A DNA stretch of 64,000 nt. Origin: Rostratula benghalensis (taxonomy: Eukaryota; Chordata; Aves; Charadriiformes; Rostratulidae). The stretch lies in the NCBI GenBank assembly GCA_013399305.1, contig VXAI01000475.1, forward strand, positions 13,921-77,920, given 5' to 3'. Positions 13,803 through 27,200 of this stretch are shown here, one piece after another. The position numbers and the translations under genes were made by a program. Each line of letters opens with the position of its first letter. The stretch's first letter is position 1. The notes beneath the pieces are model-generated. The model was not told the origin of the DNA. It searched no databases and was given only the letters and a program-made list of their open reading frames with translations.

Positions 13803-14235
13803 ACACAGAATCACAGAATCGTTATAGTTTGAAAGGACCTCTGAGATCACCATGTCCAACCATACACAAAACCACAACCCACCCCCTACAAACTTGGCCA
13901 CTAGAGCATGCCCTGAAGTGCCACATCTACACACTTCTTAAATACCTCCAGGGATGGTAACCCAACCACCTCCCTGGGCAGGCCATTGCAGTGCATGACC
14001 ACTTTCTCAGTAATTATTACCTCCAATACCTCCCCTGACGCAACTTCATGCCATTTCCTCTGGTCCTGTCACTGTTCACCTGGGAGAAGAGGCCAGCACC
14101 CACCTCTCTACAACCTCCTTTCATGGAGTTGTAGAAGGCAATGGGGTCTTCCCTCAGCCTCCTCTCCTCCAAATTAAACATGGCCCATTACCTCAGCCTC
14201 TCCTCAAAGTACTTGTTGTCTAGGCCCACCAAACC
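13803..14235 (-). mobile_element. CR1 LINE 3' fragment, minus strand
   Basis: This is the 3' terminal part of a CR1 copy on the minus strand. Its 3' end on the plus strand is the CACAGAATCACAGAATC block at about 13806, followed leftward-to-rightward by the conserved CR1 3' domain. It closely resembles the copy starting at 42428 (shared blocks such as CTTGGCCACTAGAG and TGCCCTGAAGTGCCAC), so both belong to the same subfamily. It has no intact frame. Confidence 0.88.
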
Positions 14236-17200
14236 CAGGCCCTCTATGCCTACATAACACAGCAGCATTGGCATCTGCTGCCATTCACCTGAAAATGTGC
14301 ACAGTGAATTAGTGTTTGAGATGAAGCAAAAGAGCTAAATACCTTCTTGTGAACCACCATGACTCATGTACATCCTGTGAGTACTCAGGCTGAAATAGGT
14401 TCTGGGGAACAGGAGATCTGAACCAGAAGAAGAAAGGCCAGACTGTCTGGAATTATGAAGTAATACCATAAAATGGAAAGTGCTCCAGATTCCTCTGCCA
14501 GCAAAATCTGAAGATGACTTCATCTGTTGGGTTTCCAAATGAGTCAATACTCAAACACACAGCGTCATTGAAGTCTCGTTCATGTACATTTCAGCTTCCT
14601 GGAAACCTCAGTGTTTTTCTGTACCCTCACTACCTCATGTTCAAATCACACCACGGATCTTATGTGCAGAAACTGCACAATGGAAAAAGCTGCAAGACCA
14701 GAAGACAGCCACTATATCAGGTCTAGCCGAGCTCAAGTACTAACAGCAATTCATCACATCAGCTTAAACAATAATAATAAGATGTATGTCCAAGGCTCTC
14801 AGTGCCCTAAGATAGTACAGGTATACTAAAATATCAGAAATATTAAAATAATTGTACAGCTAGCTCAAAAAACTCTTTGATGCTGTTCCATTTCTCCTGG
14901 GGCTGCCCATAGCCCTTTCTCAAAGGCAGATAGGCATGTCTCCTATTCAATGGGAGCCATAATTCTTATCCCAGAAGTCTGGCATTCCTGGTGAAAATTC
15001 ATTTCCTGGCTCCCTTCCAGGAGAAACGAATTTCCTTGGAGTCCCCAAGATCATTTTGAGGGTGGATGAGGACGAAGGTTGTGTGATCCCCCACTCAGTG
15101 TGTTTTTCTAAGCCAGCCAGAGGTGCTGAACTCCTGATACTCAAGCATTTCTTAGGTGAAAAGTCCGTGACAGGAGAGTCTGTAGTTCTTTTGCTGCAAC
15201 ATGCCAGCCCCTACCTTGGGACTGCACTGGAGCACAAAACCCAGACCTTAGAGCAAATGTGGGATGCAGAAGTATGCTGTGTGCCCAGCTTCTGTGTATT
15301 TATTAACTGTTGACCTTAACACTCACTGAGGTCCTGCTGGCACACCAGACAGAGCAGGCTGGTTTGCAGAAGGGAAAGGAGTGCGAGGTCACAGCTCCCA
15401 GCAGGCGCTGAGCTGTGAGATACCACCTGAAGCCAAGTGGTGTCTCTCAGCAAAAAAAAGGCAGCTGCTACAGTAAGATCATGTTTCAGGGGAACTCACC
15501 TGAAAGCACAGAGTGCTACTCTTCTGCTTCTTCTTCTGGGGCCAGCAGGCAGCCAGCAGCCCTGACCTCAGCATGAGCCATCTGTCCACTGCCCTCAGGC
15601 CTACTTCAGGCTCTAGCAGTGTATTAACCAGCTGAAAGATCCAGAGCGTGAACTGGGATAAATTGCCCAAATCCAACCCAGACTTCTTCAAAACCCAAGT
15701 CTGCCGGAGCTGGCTTTCCCTGAAGCTCCTGTGAAGACTGGGCATATACACAGAAAGAGAACTTCTTTGCTTCCAAACTATCCTCTTTTCCTAGCAACCT
15801 TTTCATCCATAGCAGCAGCCAGACCAGCATGAAGGGAAGTATGACTACCAGCCCCACATGCAAATTAGTTGGGAGAAACATACCAAGAAGTGCCCAGAAA
15901 ACATCCCAGAAACTGGCCAGGTATGACTCTACTCATTGCATTTTGCTTGCATGATTTCTGACCTCACTCTCTGCTCAAATGACCCATAGACCTCCCCTGA
16001 GTAAATTGAGAGATCTGTGCAGACATTTTGATTGGGAGGAGAAGAGGGATACTGCTGGCATCCCATCTTGCTGCTATCTGCTGCAGGAGCTGGGGAAAAG
16101 TATACATGGTCCTCACATATACTGTGTCCTGGGACAAGATCGTGAGGTGCTGAGGAAAACAGAAGGATGGGATCACAGATACATGTGCATTTGTAATACA
16201 TGTTGGTGACAATATTCATCAGCCACCCCAGGCCAATGTAATTAAAGGTGGAAAAGCACTGTGCCATCAATACCTTGCTTCTGCAAGGAACCTTGGGCAA
16301 GAAAGGATTCACCACACCTATACCACAATTAGCAAAAAACATCATACAAATTGTTGCCTCCTACATGCCAGAGATAAACTAGCAGTGAGTGCTCCTACTG
16401 TCCCCAGTTCTTCAACTCCTTGATGACTTAGGCAAACTAGTAATAAACTGAAGACACTGGCATAAACTGTCTTTGGAATGCCTAAACCAATTCAGAACAG
16501 ACACAGACTTAATGCTAGTCTTTGCCAGAGCTTCTCATTCCCACATAGAAGTGGAAGGGAAGAAAGGTGCCCGGAGGATGGATGCTGCTGTCCGTAACTT
16601 AGCACCTGCTCATCCTCCTTCCCTCCAACAATCTTCTTCCCAGAGAGTTTATTCTCCTCACTGTAAGCCATACATGTCCACAAGTGTAAACTAAGCAAGG
16701 ACAGCAAATACAACAGGACAAGAGGGCTTAATTTGTGGCCATGAATACCATGATTTTGATATGGCCCTTATTCATTAGGCTCTGACCCATTTGGTTATGG
16801 CCACCACGTTGACGGCACTCTTAATCAGCTAGGAGGTTGAATCAGCTCTTCCTCTTCCTCTGCTGTTGCACCAGCAGCGGTGCAACAAGACATGCATTTT
16901 GTCATGCATGCCTGCATCTGGCAAAGCATACAGCCCCAGCAAAGTCTGACTTTTCACCAGTCACAAGCTGAGCTGCAAGGAATTATCTCAATGCACAGAT
17001 AGAAGAATTCCACCTTGTGGCCCCCTTGCACTCACCCCTTGTGGATAATAACTCAAAATCACAAAACCAAAACCTAAAACCAATGCTCATGGTCTGCATG
17101 AAAGATATGATGCTGGCAGTGGTGAATTACATTCTACATTTTCTTGGACATGGACCAGGGGAAATCAGTAGTATATATACAGCATCATTTAACTTAAGAA

Positions 17201-18374
17201 TGTCAGGTGGAAATATGCACATGGAAGCATGTATGCCACAGTCATTAGGCAGAGATAAAGGCTCTTTCAAAGCACAAAGCAAGGCAGGAGAGGCAGGAAT
17301 CTAATTTAGCTGCACTGAATTGCATTCTAGAAAAGTACTAGGTGTTTGGTGATAAAATAGGAAGATAATCTCCCTAGATGGATCAGGATTTACCAAAAGA
17401 TATGCAGCATGATGTGCCATGCAAGCTCACAGGCTCAGGGAATGCACCAAGTGCTGAAATCGACACTGACTGCTGCACACCAACTTGATGGGGAGCTCAC
17501 TTGAAGGATGGGGCACACCCAGGCATAGCTTTGGTCTTCCAGCAATTGAGAGGGGAGGGCCACCTGCAGCCCTCACTGCCTCCAGGTCCCCTGGGATGGC
17601 CAATAGCATGCACATGCCCATCCATGCCTGTGTCCCTTAGTGTTTTCATTTTCCTGGACTTCAGCTCATGGGTGGCCCCATGCCACAGCATGTGCCATCA
17701 TGTAGCACTTGGAAATCAGCTGTATCTGCAAGCAAAGCACAGCCCTTCTCCTGCTTGGCAGCTGCTCAGAGGGTGGCTTCCATTACTGCCTGACCCCTGC
17801 AGACAGGGAAGTAGAGCAATTTAGCTGCTTGGCTAAAAATAGGAGACACTTCCTTTTCTCCCTTTGGCCTGTTCAATGAAAGCTCTCCATACTGTTTCAA
17901 ACCACTTTAACAGCTGCCTGCCTCTTTCCTTTCCCAGCTCTGACCTCCATTTTCTGCCCATACATTTCATACTTAGATTCCCTACCACTCCAGCTTTTGC
18001 TGTCTTCCCTTGCATCCTACCCCTGCAAGTTCCCTTTCCCCATCAGGAAGGGTAAATTTTTTTCTAATTTTGAGTACAGCCTCATTGCTATTATGCCTTC
18101 TGATGGTGACAGCTGGTAGGAGCCTAGGTCTAGTGTGGGCATCTGGACTTCTGCAAAGCCACAAAGCAAATGAGGCACCAAGGAGCATAAGCCCCCACAC
18201 AGCAACCATCTCTCTGTGACCAGCACAACATCAGGCTAATAAGCTGCTTGAGTGTTGAAGAAGACTGAGAGAGATGGACCAAGGCATGTAACAGCTGGAA
18301 AAAAACTCAGGTTCAGTTTACAGTAGCTGTACATGAGTTAATTTTGCTTAAATTCTTGGATTTTTTCCCACCTT

Positions 18375-18398
18375 AAAAAAAAAAAAAAAAAAAAAAAA
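18375..18398 (+). repeat. A24 homopolymer
   Basis: Twenty-four consecutive A residues. No retroposon body is recognisable upstream of it, so it is recorded only as a simple repeat. Confidence 0.9.
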
Positions 18399-21300
18399 GC
18401 CAAATGAGACAAAGATCTGGCCATATTTTCAGTTTTTACCCCAAGTGATACTATGTCATCTCTTCCAAAAGTCTTTAATTGGACTTGTGACTACAGCATC
18501 TGTGACACTAGAAAATGCATACAGTACTGAATGTGCTAATTACTTTGATATAACTTCTTTTTGCAATTTAAGGTGAATACCCATTTTGGTCCTGTTTACA
18601 AAAATTGTAGGCTAAATGCTAGTGAATATTGGGAATGCAGTCATCAGATCAGGATGTGTAAATATGTAGCAATGCAACAGGGTTCTACTGATTTTTGAAG
18701 GAAGGGGGTTTTCTTAGTGAGGGAGAAGCTGTCGGCTGGCTTGCTTTTAGTTCTTTGTGAGAATGCAGGTGAATGAAAGCAGGAACTAAAAATGCTCCAT
18801 ATTGTTGCAGAAACAGTGCGGACAACAGCAAATGCTGGCACAGCTCTCTCACAGGAATAGCAATAGTCACAGCTCGTCTCCAGGCCCTGTTTTGTCCTTA
18901 TTTCTCTACACTACCTTATTTGCATTGGGTCAGACAGTCTGGGCAGCACAGGAAACTAGGCAGCGAGAGAAAGAGTAATGTACTCTTCTAACTGGAAAAT
19001 GAGTATACTACATCTAACCAAGGCTTCTCTTGAACAATTAAAGTTTTAGCAAGTAATCAGGGAGAGGAGGCTCTTCAGATAGAACAGGACTGCAATTAGA
19101 AAGCAAAGGAAATAACGAGGAAACCAGAGACAGTCCAAAACAAAGCAAAGGAGACTGGAAGACAGTGGTAACAGGACAAGCTGGTTTTCTCTCCCATTTC
19201 AGTCATGCCTTTGCAGAAACTCTACAGTTGCAGGCTATCATCTACTACAGAGGAGCACAATCTGCAAAAGTTCAGGTCTTTGGCGGGTGAAAGCCAGAAT
19301 TCTGCTATGGGAAAGCTGTCAAACATCACTCCCAAGCTCTTATTTTAAAAACTGTCAGCCTAAGTAAAAGATTAAATTAATGAAAGGTAGGTAATTAACC
19401 TGAGGCTATTTTTTAAATTTCTTAGTTTAAGCCAAAGAAAATGTTTTGGGAATCTGCAATATGATACCTTTTGTGAAAAAGAAACATTTTTACTGGCACC
19501 TCTCTAAATCCTGGGATTTAGCAAGTGAATAAGTGGTGCTTTTGAAAATTTAAAATTCAAGAATCAGGCATAGCTTTTGATCTCCAGGCTTCTAGTTCTT
19601 ATGCTGTACATCAAAGTTGGAAAAGATTCATAAATCTTCCTTGTCCTTTCCCTGTTCCCAACCTCCCATGGCACCACTCTCCCCACACCCACACACAACC
19701 CCCTCAAAAAAACCCAAAAAGAAGCCCACTATGATTTTTAAATCTCTGTCACAGTATTTGGGGCACCATTTTAACAATATTTCTAGATGGAAAATTTGTA
19801 AAAAATTGTTGCTACTGGTAAACTGACATCCTTTGATAATAGTCTACACTATTAGAAGAGATCTTTCCTTATGTGAAAGAGACAGGAGAATTTAAATTAG
19901 CTTTTAAGTATTAGATTGCAATAATTTCCTCTAATTAACCATGATAATTTCTTCCTAAACTACTTCCCCCAGTCAAAGATATTTCCCTCATTAATTCTGC
20001 TACTACCATGTCTAAAGTTGGTGCACAGAGCTGTGGGGCCACTGGAGGTGGAGCTGTGGAGGACCATCACCCAGGTCTGCAGCTTCTAGTCTGAAATGTT
20101 TATGACAGAAGGAAAGCCAGTGATAGACCTCTGGTTAGAAAAGCATTACAGTTTGGGTAATGAATAGTTATCTTGTTATCTCAGTGGAGTGTGTTAAAAA
20201 AGGGAACAACACTGGGTATAAAAGCAACTTCTATCTTCCATCTCCTCACCTCCTTCCTATGGAGGAAAGGTTGAATCCAACTTTTTAAAAAAAGTTTTCC
20301 CTTGCAAGCAGAAAATAACCTCTTTAGAGAAGTTTGGTGTTACAGTACATATTTCACCAAGAAGAGCAGAAAATCCTCTCCTAGAGAGAAGGGTTTGTTG
20401 TGAACAAATACCATGTGTTACTGAATAGTGGAGCAGAAAACTTTGTGCTTTCCTTCTTCAATCAAGAAGTCATACAGTCTCTCAGACAATATCAGCTACT
20501 TCCATAGCTAGGAAAGAAAACTGCATAGCTGTTTGAGCACTAGAGTTAACTCCTGGAATAACAATGAAAGTTTGGCCATTTAGCTAGCAAGGAAAATCCT
20601 CCTGAGCTTTTCTGCAAGGTCTTCTAAAACATTCATATATCCAGGAGTAGCAATAGCAATGCAGTATTACTGCAGTGCAGCAGTAGCCCAAGCCATTTAG
20701 CAGCCTAAGCCTCTGTTTCTCTCCCAGACTCTGATCCTAGACTGGTAGCAATCATTTAATGCAATCTAACTGCCTTTGGAGAAAACCTGGGCACAGTTGA
20801 TAGTATGTTTTTTTCACTATCCTCTCCAAACAGGGAGATGCTCTTGGTGTGCTCCTGACAGCTTTCCATGATCATCCTATAGATCTGTACCCCAAAAGTT
20901 CTTCATGTTTCATGATACATAGTGTGTATCCAGAAGACATGATAGTCATCTGCCACAAAACGTGGATGTGCTAGTCCCAAGCAAGAGAGATACAAGTCTA
21001 TCACCCCAGTTAGCTTGAGATGCTACTGTTTTCTGCAGAAACACAGAACAGACAGAACATACACTGCTACCAAATTAGGTTTTGACCTTATGCTGGTAAT
21101 CATATATACCTTGCCCATGCTTCTTGTGTCCTTGGTCTTCCTCACCTAGTCTAAGGAGGTTCTACCTGCATGGCCTTTCTCTCACTGAGGCAGTGAGGAA
21201 GAAAGGGGGTACCTGGCATCCAGTTGTGGCCCCTTCCTCTCTCTTTCTCTTGCTGCATCACTCCAAGATGAGACCATGCTGCTCCCACAAGCATAAGCCA

Positions 21301-24164
21301 AAGTGGGACAGACTTGCTTTGTGCTTTAGTCAGCCAGATTTGGTGCCCAACAGGGAGTAGCAAAAGGTTACACTTAGATAAAAGAGTGATGGGATATGGT
21401 GCTAGATCCCTGATCTGCAGGGAGTCCCGTCCCTACTATCCAAGAGGCTGAGCACCCTAGGGGCCTGTCAACAGAGAGTCAGTATCTTTACCTTGGACAT
21501 CTGGCAGAGGAACCCATGACAGCACAGTGCTTCCTGTGGTGCCAGTGTCATGGAGGGTTTGAATTTATTTTGTTTTAGCCCGACGCGGCTGAGTCTTGTT
21601 ATCTGTTTACCTGCTTGGCCAAAGAGCCCTCTGCCATCACATCACTGTTCGCAGCAGGTGCTTAAAGATGTGGATCAATTCATCCCCTGGCCTCCTGGGT
21701 GATAAATCAAATCAATTGAACTCCCAACTCTTCCATTACAAAGGCAAGCTTTCTGGTTTTCCTGATTGTTCTCTCTCGTTGCTCTTCTCAGAGCCTCCTC
21801 TAAATCAGCAGTCTGTTTCTCAGCTGCGGGATCAGGGCTGGACAAGATATTTCTGCTACAGTTGTTCCAGTAGCAAGCACAGAGGTGACACCATCACTCT
21901 ACTTCCACCCCAATGCTGTTGTTTTTGCCCTAGCCTCCTTCTGGGACACATCTCCATGAGAATGTTCAGGACAAGCTCTGTCACACTGAATTGTGGATGT
22001 GGAATGGACTGCATTCTTCTCTGTCAGCTGAAAGAGCTTTGTTTGTCCAAACGATATGTCTGTACCCAACTCAAATGGGCTCCAGGTTATTTCATAAAGA
22101 ATTAACCTATCTCAGTAATTATTTCCTTTCTTTTTTTCTTTTCATGTCTGTATCAAAACTTTTGCATTGTAACTTCTTTTATGTCCCCCTTACGCCCCTA
22201 TCCCATCCAGCAGCATGGTCCCCCAGTTATCTAGTTCCCTACAGTGGATTTCTTCTCTTCCTAACAACAAGGGCAAATTCATCTAGCAATGTGTGATGTG
22301 TTGGCTCACATCCCAGGTCATGTCAGCACGCTTTGTCCCATTAACTGTCAGTCTAAGAGAGGTTCCTGGGGAGATATCACTAGCAAGTTCATGTCATGTC
22401 TGGCTGAAATATACTTAACTGTCCAGAAGAACCTAATGGAGAAGACAGGCTTTCCAGCAAAGAGTGGGATTGCAGCCCCGAGCTCTGCACCTTGTTTAGC
22501 AAAAACTGGAACCAAGGAAAATGGACAGCACACGCCACCACAGAGGAGCATCACTGCAGGTAGGATTCATGTTCCTGTCCTTGCCATATCTGTTGCATGC
22601 TGCATATCATGCTGCAGCCATTCACTGAGCAGTGACACAGCCCAACAACTTCAAATCATTGTGTGAGTGCTGATGTCCATGCAAAGACATAGCATCCCCC
22701 AGTTCCCTCCTCATTTTATGTTACTGCATTCCTGCTTTCAGTCAGTTATTTGAGCACCTGGAACAACCAGGATTTGACCAAGATGGCAGGATGCTGGTCT
22801 CCAAACTTGTGCCATTCCTTTGCCCAGCATCCATGTGCAGCAGCATCACAGTCACTGCTGCAAAGTTCAAGGTGGCTCCTTGCAGAGTGACAGAAGGTAG
22901 TTTATCATTTCCTCACTGTGCCAAATTTGATTTGAATTAATTTTATTGCCTTTACAGCAGATGCAAATAATCAGTGCTTTTTTGCAAATGTCTGCTGTAG
23001 GATCTTTTCAAATGAGGAAACTATTTTAACACCCACTAGAAGCTGTTTGGTTCCACTATTACTCAAGATACTGTGAAAAAGAATAGTATTTCCTTTGTTA
23101 AACATGGAGGCACTGTTTCAGGGCACTGACCACAACATGAAGGGGCTTGAAGACTGAGGCAATTTTGTGTAAGGAGGTGTTCCCAAGTGCAGACATTACC
23201 CATTACCCATCTCTGACAGCATAACTGCTATCACATTGTATAAGGCAGGGAAATCATTACATCAGTAGACTAGGTGGAATATTTTTTAGACTAAACACAG
23301 GCCAGATATATTTTGTCACACAACTATAAAGTTGTGTGTGTGTGGTATGTATTTGTGTTGAATTCCTTGGCTAAGTAACAGCACCTTTAGTAATAAGGTA
23401 GACTTGGAAAGAGCTGCGTCAGCCCAAGAAGTGGAAAGAAATATCTGTCCTTCAGTATTGCACAGTTACAGAAATATGCCTGAACTGTTGGCTCCAAGGA
23501 GAAGGACAAGAAAATAGAAGGAGCATGACATTTTACCGTGCTGTGGCTTAAGCCAAAGTTTTTGTCGTGCAACATTCTATGGTTTTTTTGTGGGGAATTG
23601 GCATCTTAATGAACACAGATTACAGAAAAATTGTCATAAACAGGGATGTGCTCACATGAACAGAGGAAGATTCATTCTGCAGAGCTGCAGGGATGGCCCT
23701 GGGATTCAGCAGGGAAAAGTGACACTAGTTTTATTGTCCCTACAAGCTGTCCCTACTCTGCTGCACTTCTTTCTTTTCAGAGAAAAAAGGACCCAGAAGT
23801 TTGCAAAAATATACATGCAAACTGCTGCTGCTCCAGCCTATATCACTACTACGCCCTTGACTCCCTCTGGACACCACTTCACTCTGCCAGACTATGCTGC
23901 TATGAGGTGTGCGTCTCTCCTCCTCCTGCCACCATCCTCTCCACACCACGAACTTGCCCTGGTGAGAGGCAGGCAGTTCATTGTTGCTGATTCTGCTGCA
24001 GGTTCCCTGCAAAAGCACTGTTCTTTCTGCAGGGTCATGCAATTACCACCTCCTCATGAAAAAGCATGAAGGTGTTACTGCAGTCACTACCCAGAGCTCC
24101 CATCCCAGACTGGTTGGAGTTCCTGAAGCTCCCTTGGGTTTCCAAAGAGAAGCAAATATTAACA

Positions 24165-24222
24165 GTCCCAAAATCATGAAGGTCCCAAAATCATGAAGGT
24201 CCCAAAATCATGAAGGTCCCAA
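24165..24222 (+). repeat. 17-bp tandem repeat, 3.4 copies
   Basis: The unit GTCCCAAAATCATGAAG repeats at 24165, 24182 and 24199 without mismatch and then breaks off after seven bases. Perfect identity suggests a recent expansion. There are no spacers. Confidence 0.95.
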
Positions 24223-27200
24223 GGGGCAGCAGGGTGAACAAAGCCATGCCTGACAGAAACTCACCACTACACATGCCAGTCCAGCATCATGTGGCTTTCT
24301 CTGGCACAAGCCTCTCTACCCAAAATGAAGATGCGGGCAAAAAGTTGTTCTCTCTGCTGTGCCAGCAGTGCCATTTTTCCATTGGAAAAAAAATATCCTT
24401 TCCTATGTACAAAATATGAAACAATAAAAACAGCTGTACAATAACAAATAGCATTATTTGCTTTAAATTGACTGAGATTAGCATCTCCATGTGAAGCTCT
24501 CAGATCACAGGAAACTGACTCTTAGGCTGCATAACTTCTGAATTAATTATATATGGATGGATATTAATAGTGCTATAGATACGGGTTGAGAGAGCGCACA
24601 CATAAGCACTTAATCTTAATTCAGGACCCACATGTGCTGCCAGCTCTCCATATTACCTATTCCATGTCTTTTAACTGCAGAAGTCACATTATGATCACTT
24701 TCAAATCTAGGTGTCTTGATTTGGAAAAAATCACTTCAAAGTATGTTAACAATTTAAGCATCCCACACAAAACTGATTGCTCTAAGATCACCATTATTCT
24801 TTTTAGCATAGTGAATGCACACTTAATATTTCCTAATAGGTACTAAGGCAGAGAAGGCTTCTAAAGTAACTCATGCTATTTTAAGAGGATCCAATTTAAA
24901 TTGCCAGCTAAAATATTTCTGGATTGAAAAGTTTTCTATAGTAACTTTCAAATGCAAAATCAGTCACCAGAACATTTCTAGCTGCCATATCTTCTTGTCA
25001 CAGGTCTATACTTCTGTCCAGTTAGAAATTCCTACTTTAAAAATAGGAAGATGTTGGCTGAGTGCTGATTTTTATCAAAAAATTTTAAAAACTTTCACAT
25101 TTTTAAACCAAAGCTTAAAGAAAAGATCAAAGAATTAGTCTACCCAGGAGAGAGTAGAAGTCTCACTCCAGCAGCTGCTGGGGGTAATTCTTCTGAACAC
25201 ACAGCCTGACCTGAGCTGGTCAGGCTCCTGCCAATGCAAGTACAGGCCTGCCATGGTCAAACAGAGCATTCTCTGTGGATCTCACAGTCCTTATGTCAGG
25301 TTGCAACATCCCAGGTAAGTTCATTTGCGAGATCAAGACCAGAAAACCCAATGCATCTACTGTATTCTTCATCCTGTCTCTTCCTTTAAATTCCCACTGC
25401 AAGTACACAAAAGATTCTTTGTAGTAGAAAGGAGGAAAATGTGGACACAGACATAAAAAGAAGGTGAAAAAATTATGTCAGGCACACAGATGACAAATTT
25501 GTTGGGTAGTTTTGTTGGTCTTTTTCCACATGGTTGGTATAAAATCCTGTGGGAAATGTCATATTCTCTGGACATTTGAAAGTCAATCTGCATATCTCAG
25601 CCTCTACAGCATTTTTAAGCACCTGCTTTTCAATATTTGGTTTCCAGATTCCAGGTTCTTACCATAGCCTTCACTCTAGTTACCCTCACGGTGTGAGTTA
25701 ACTGACAAGTCAAAGAATCAGTTAAAAAAAGGTATCGATGTCCAGGTATGGAGATATGAATCAAGTACGTAAAGGCTCAGGCAGGAAAACATGGCACATC
25801 TTTGGATGCACTGCTGCTCCGGGCTCTCCTGCCCATGCTGATAATGGACTGGGCCAGGGAGACAGCAGTCCCTTCACTCTGTGTCCTGGTCCCCAGCCAC
25901 TTGCTTCTGCTCTGCACAGCTTGGGGGGCAGCTCACATAGCAGCTCATCATGTCCCTGCACCACTTCCCATACTCCTCTGCCCCTTTTTCATATCTCATT
26001 CTTTCTGTTGAGCTGCTTCAATCCCAGGACCAAAAATTGGTTTCCCTGAGGCAGAGGAAAGCAGCCAACTGAATTGCCTGTGTTGAGAAGCAAACAGGGA
26101 ATAACAACTGCTTTAGTCCGAAAGAAGTGGCTGTCAAGGAGTATTAGTCCCTTCTTGGAGAGGTCAAGGCTGTGCAGGTCTCCAGTGCATCTGTCATAGA
26201 GCAGAGCCCAGCATACAGGAAGATTTGAAAGCCTACACTTCGATGCTAGAAACTCAATGAGGTCAATCCCACCAGGGATGGGAGAAGCAAGGCAGAGCAG
26301 CAGAACACTGAATTGCAGGGGTGCACCCAACTGCACCACTTCTTCCCCCAGTTCATCTGGACAGAGTACAAGGCATCAAGGAAGTTCATACATTACTGCT
26401 TTAAATAGCAGCTAATCCCCAAGTTTCACAAACTCAACAGAAAGCTGCCTGAGGAAAAGCATTCCACAGTCTGCAAATCCCAAATTAATTCCTTCTGATT
26501 GCGGCTGCCAAATTATCTCAAGTGGATTAATGGCAGTAGATAGCAGACAACTAAAAAGGGGTAAGTTTGGGTTTGCTGTTTATTTCACCAGAAGACATTT
26601 CAGCCCAGGGGCCATACTGGGCTCTCCAGCTAAGACCGTGAAGCAGCCTTTGTAAAACAGGAGACCAGTACCTGGGGCACCATTTCAGCAACATGTGTGA
26701 GCACTCTCCCGCTTTCAAGGACATTGTGGCAAGCCACTGAAATCTTGCTAACCCAGGGCTAAGTTTTACCCTCCACTCCAGCAGATGCTGTGGCTACTCA
26801 CTCTCATATAGTTAGAGTGCCTCAGTGTAAGCACTGAAGCCTGACCACAGCCATCCATGTCTGCAGGGGCTGGCCTTCTCCCAGGGATCTCGGAAGTTGC
26901 CATGACCAGCCTGCCACATCCAAGCTGAACTGTGTCGCACTGAGTGAGGCTGCCAGAATAGAACATTGTGAGACAGAAACAACAGTGACCTCCAGGCTAT
27001 GCTAGTGCCCAGCATCACAGATATGCAGTTTCTGTCTTCCCTCACAACCTACCTATGCCAAAACTTCACACTGAAAAATACCCCACCCACCCCCCAAACC
27101 AGCACATAGATACCTGGGAAAACAGTGGTGGCTTTCTATTACAGCAGAAGGCAGTCACAGAAATTAAGAGCTTCCATCTGCCACTGCAGTTGGTAAGTCC

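Noticed and set aside
21596..22105. 169-residue plus-strand frame
   Set aside because: Cys/Leu/Ser-rich random-looking text without family motifs.
23317..23338. 9-bp hairpin followed by a TG run
   Set aside because: The stem consists largely of AC/TG alternation next to a microsatellite, so self-pairing is expected.
24165..24222. Short repeats as a CRISPR-like array
   Set aside because: The units are contiguous with no spacers, and the genome is eukaryotic.
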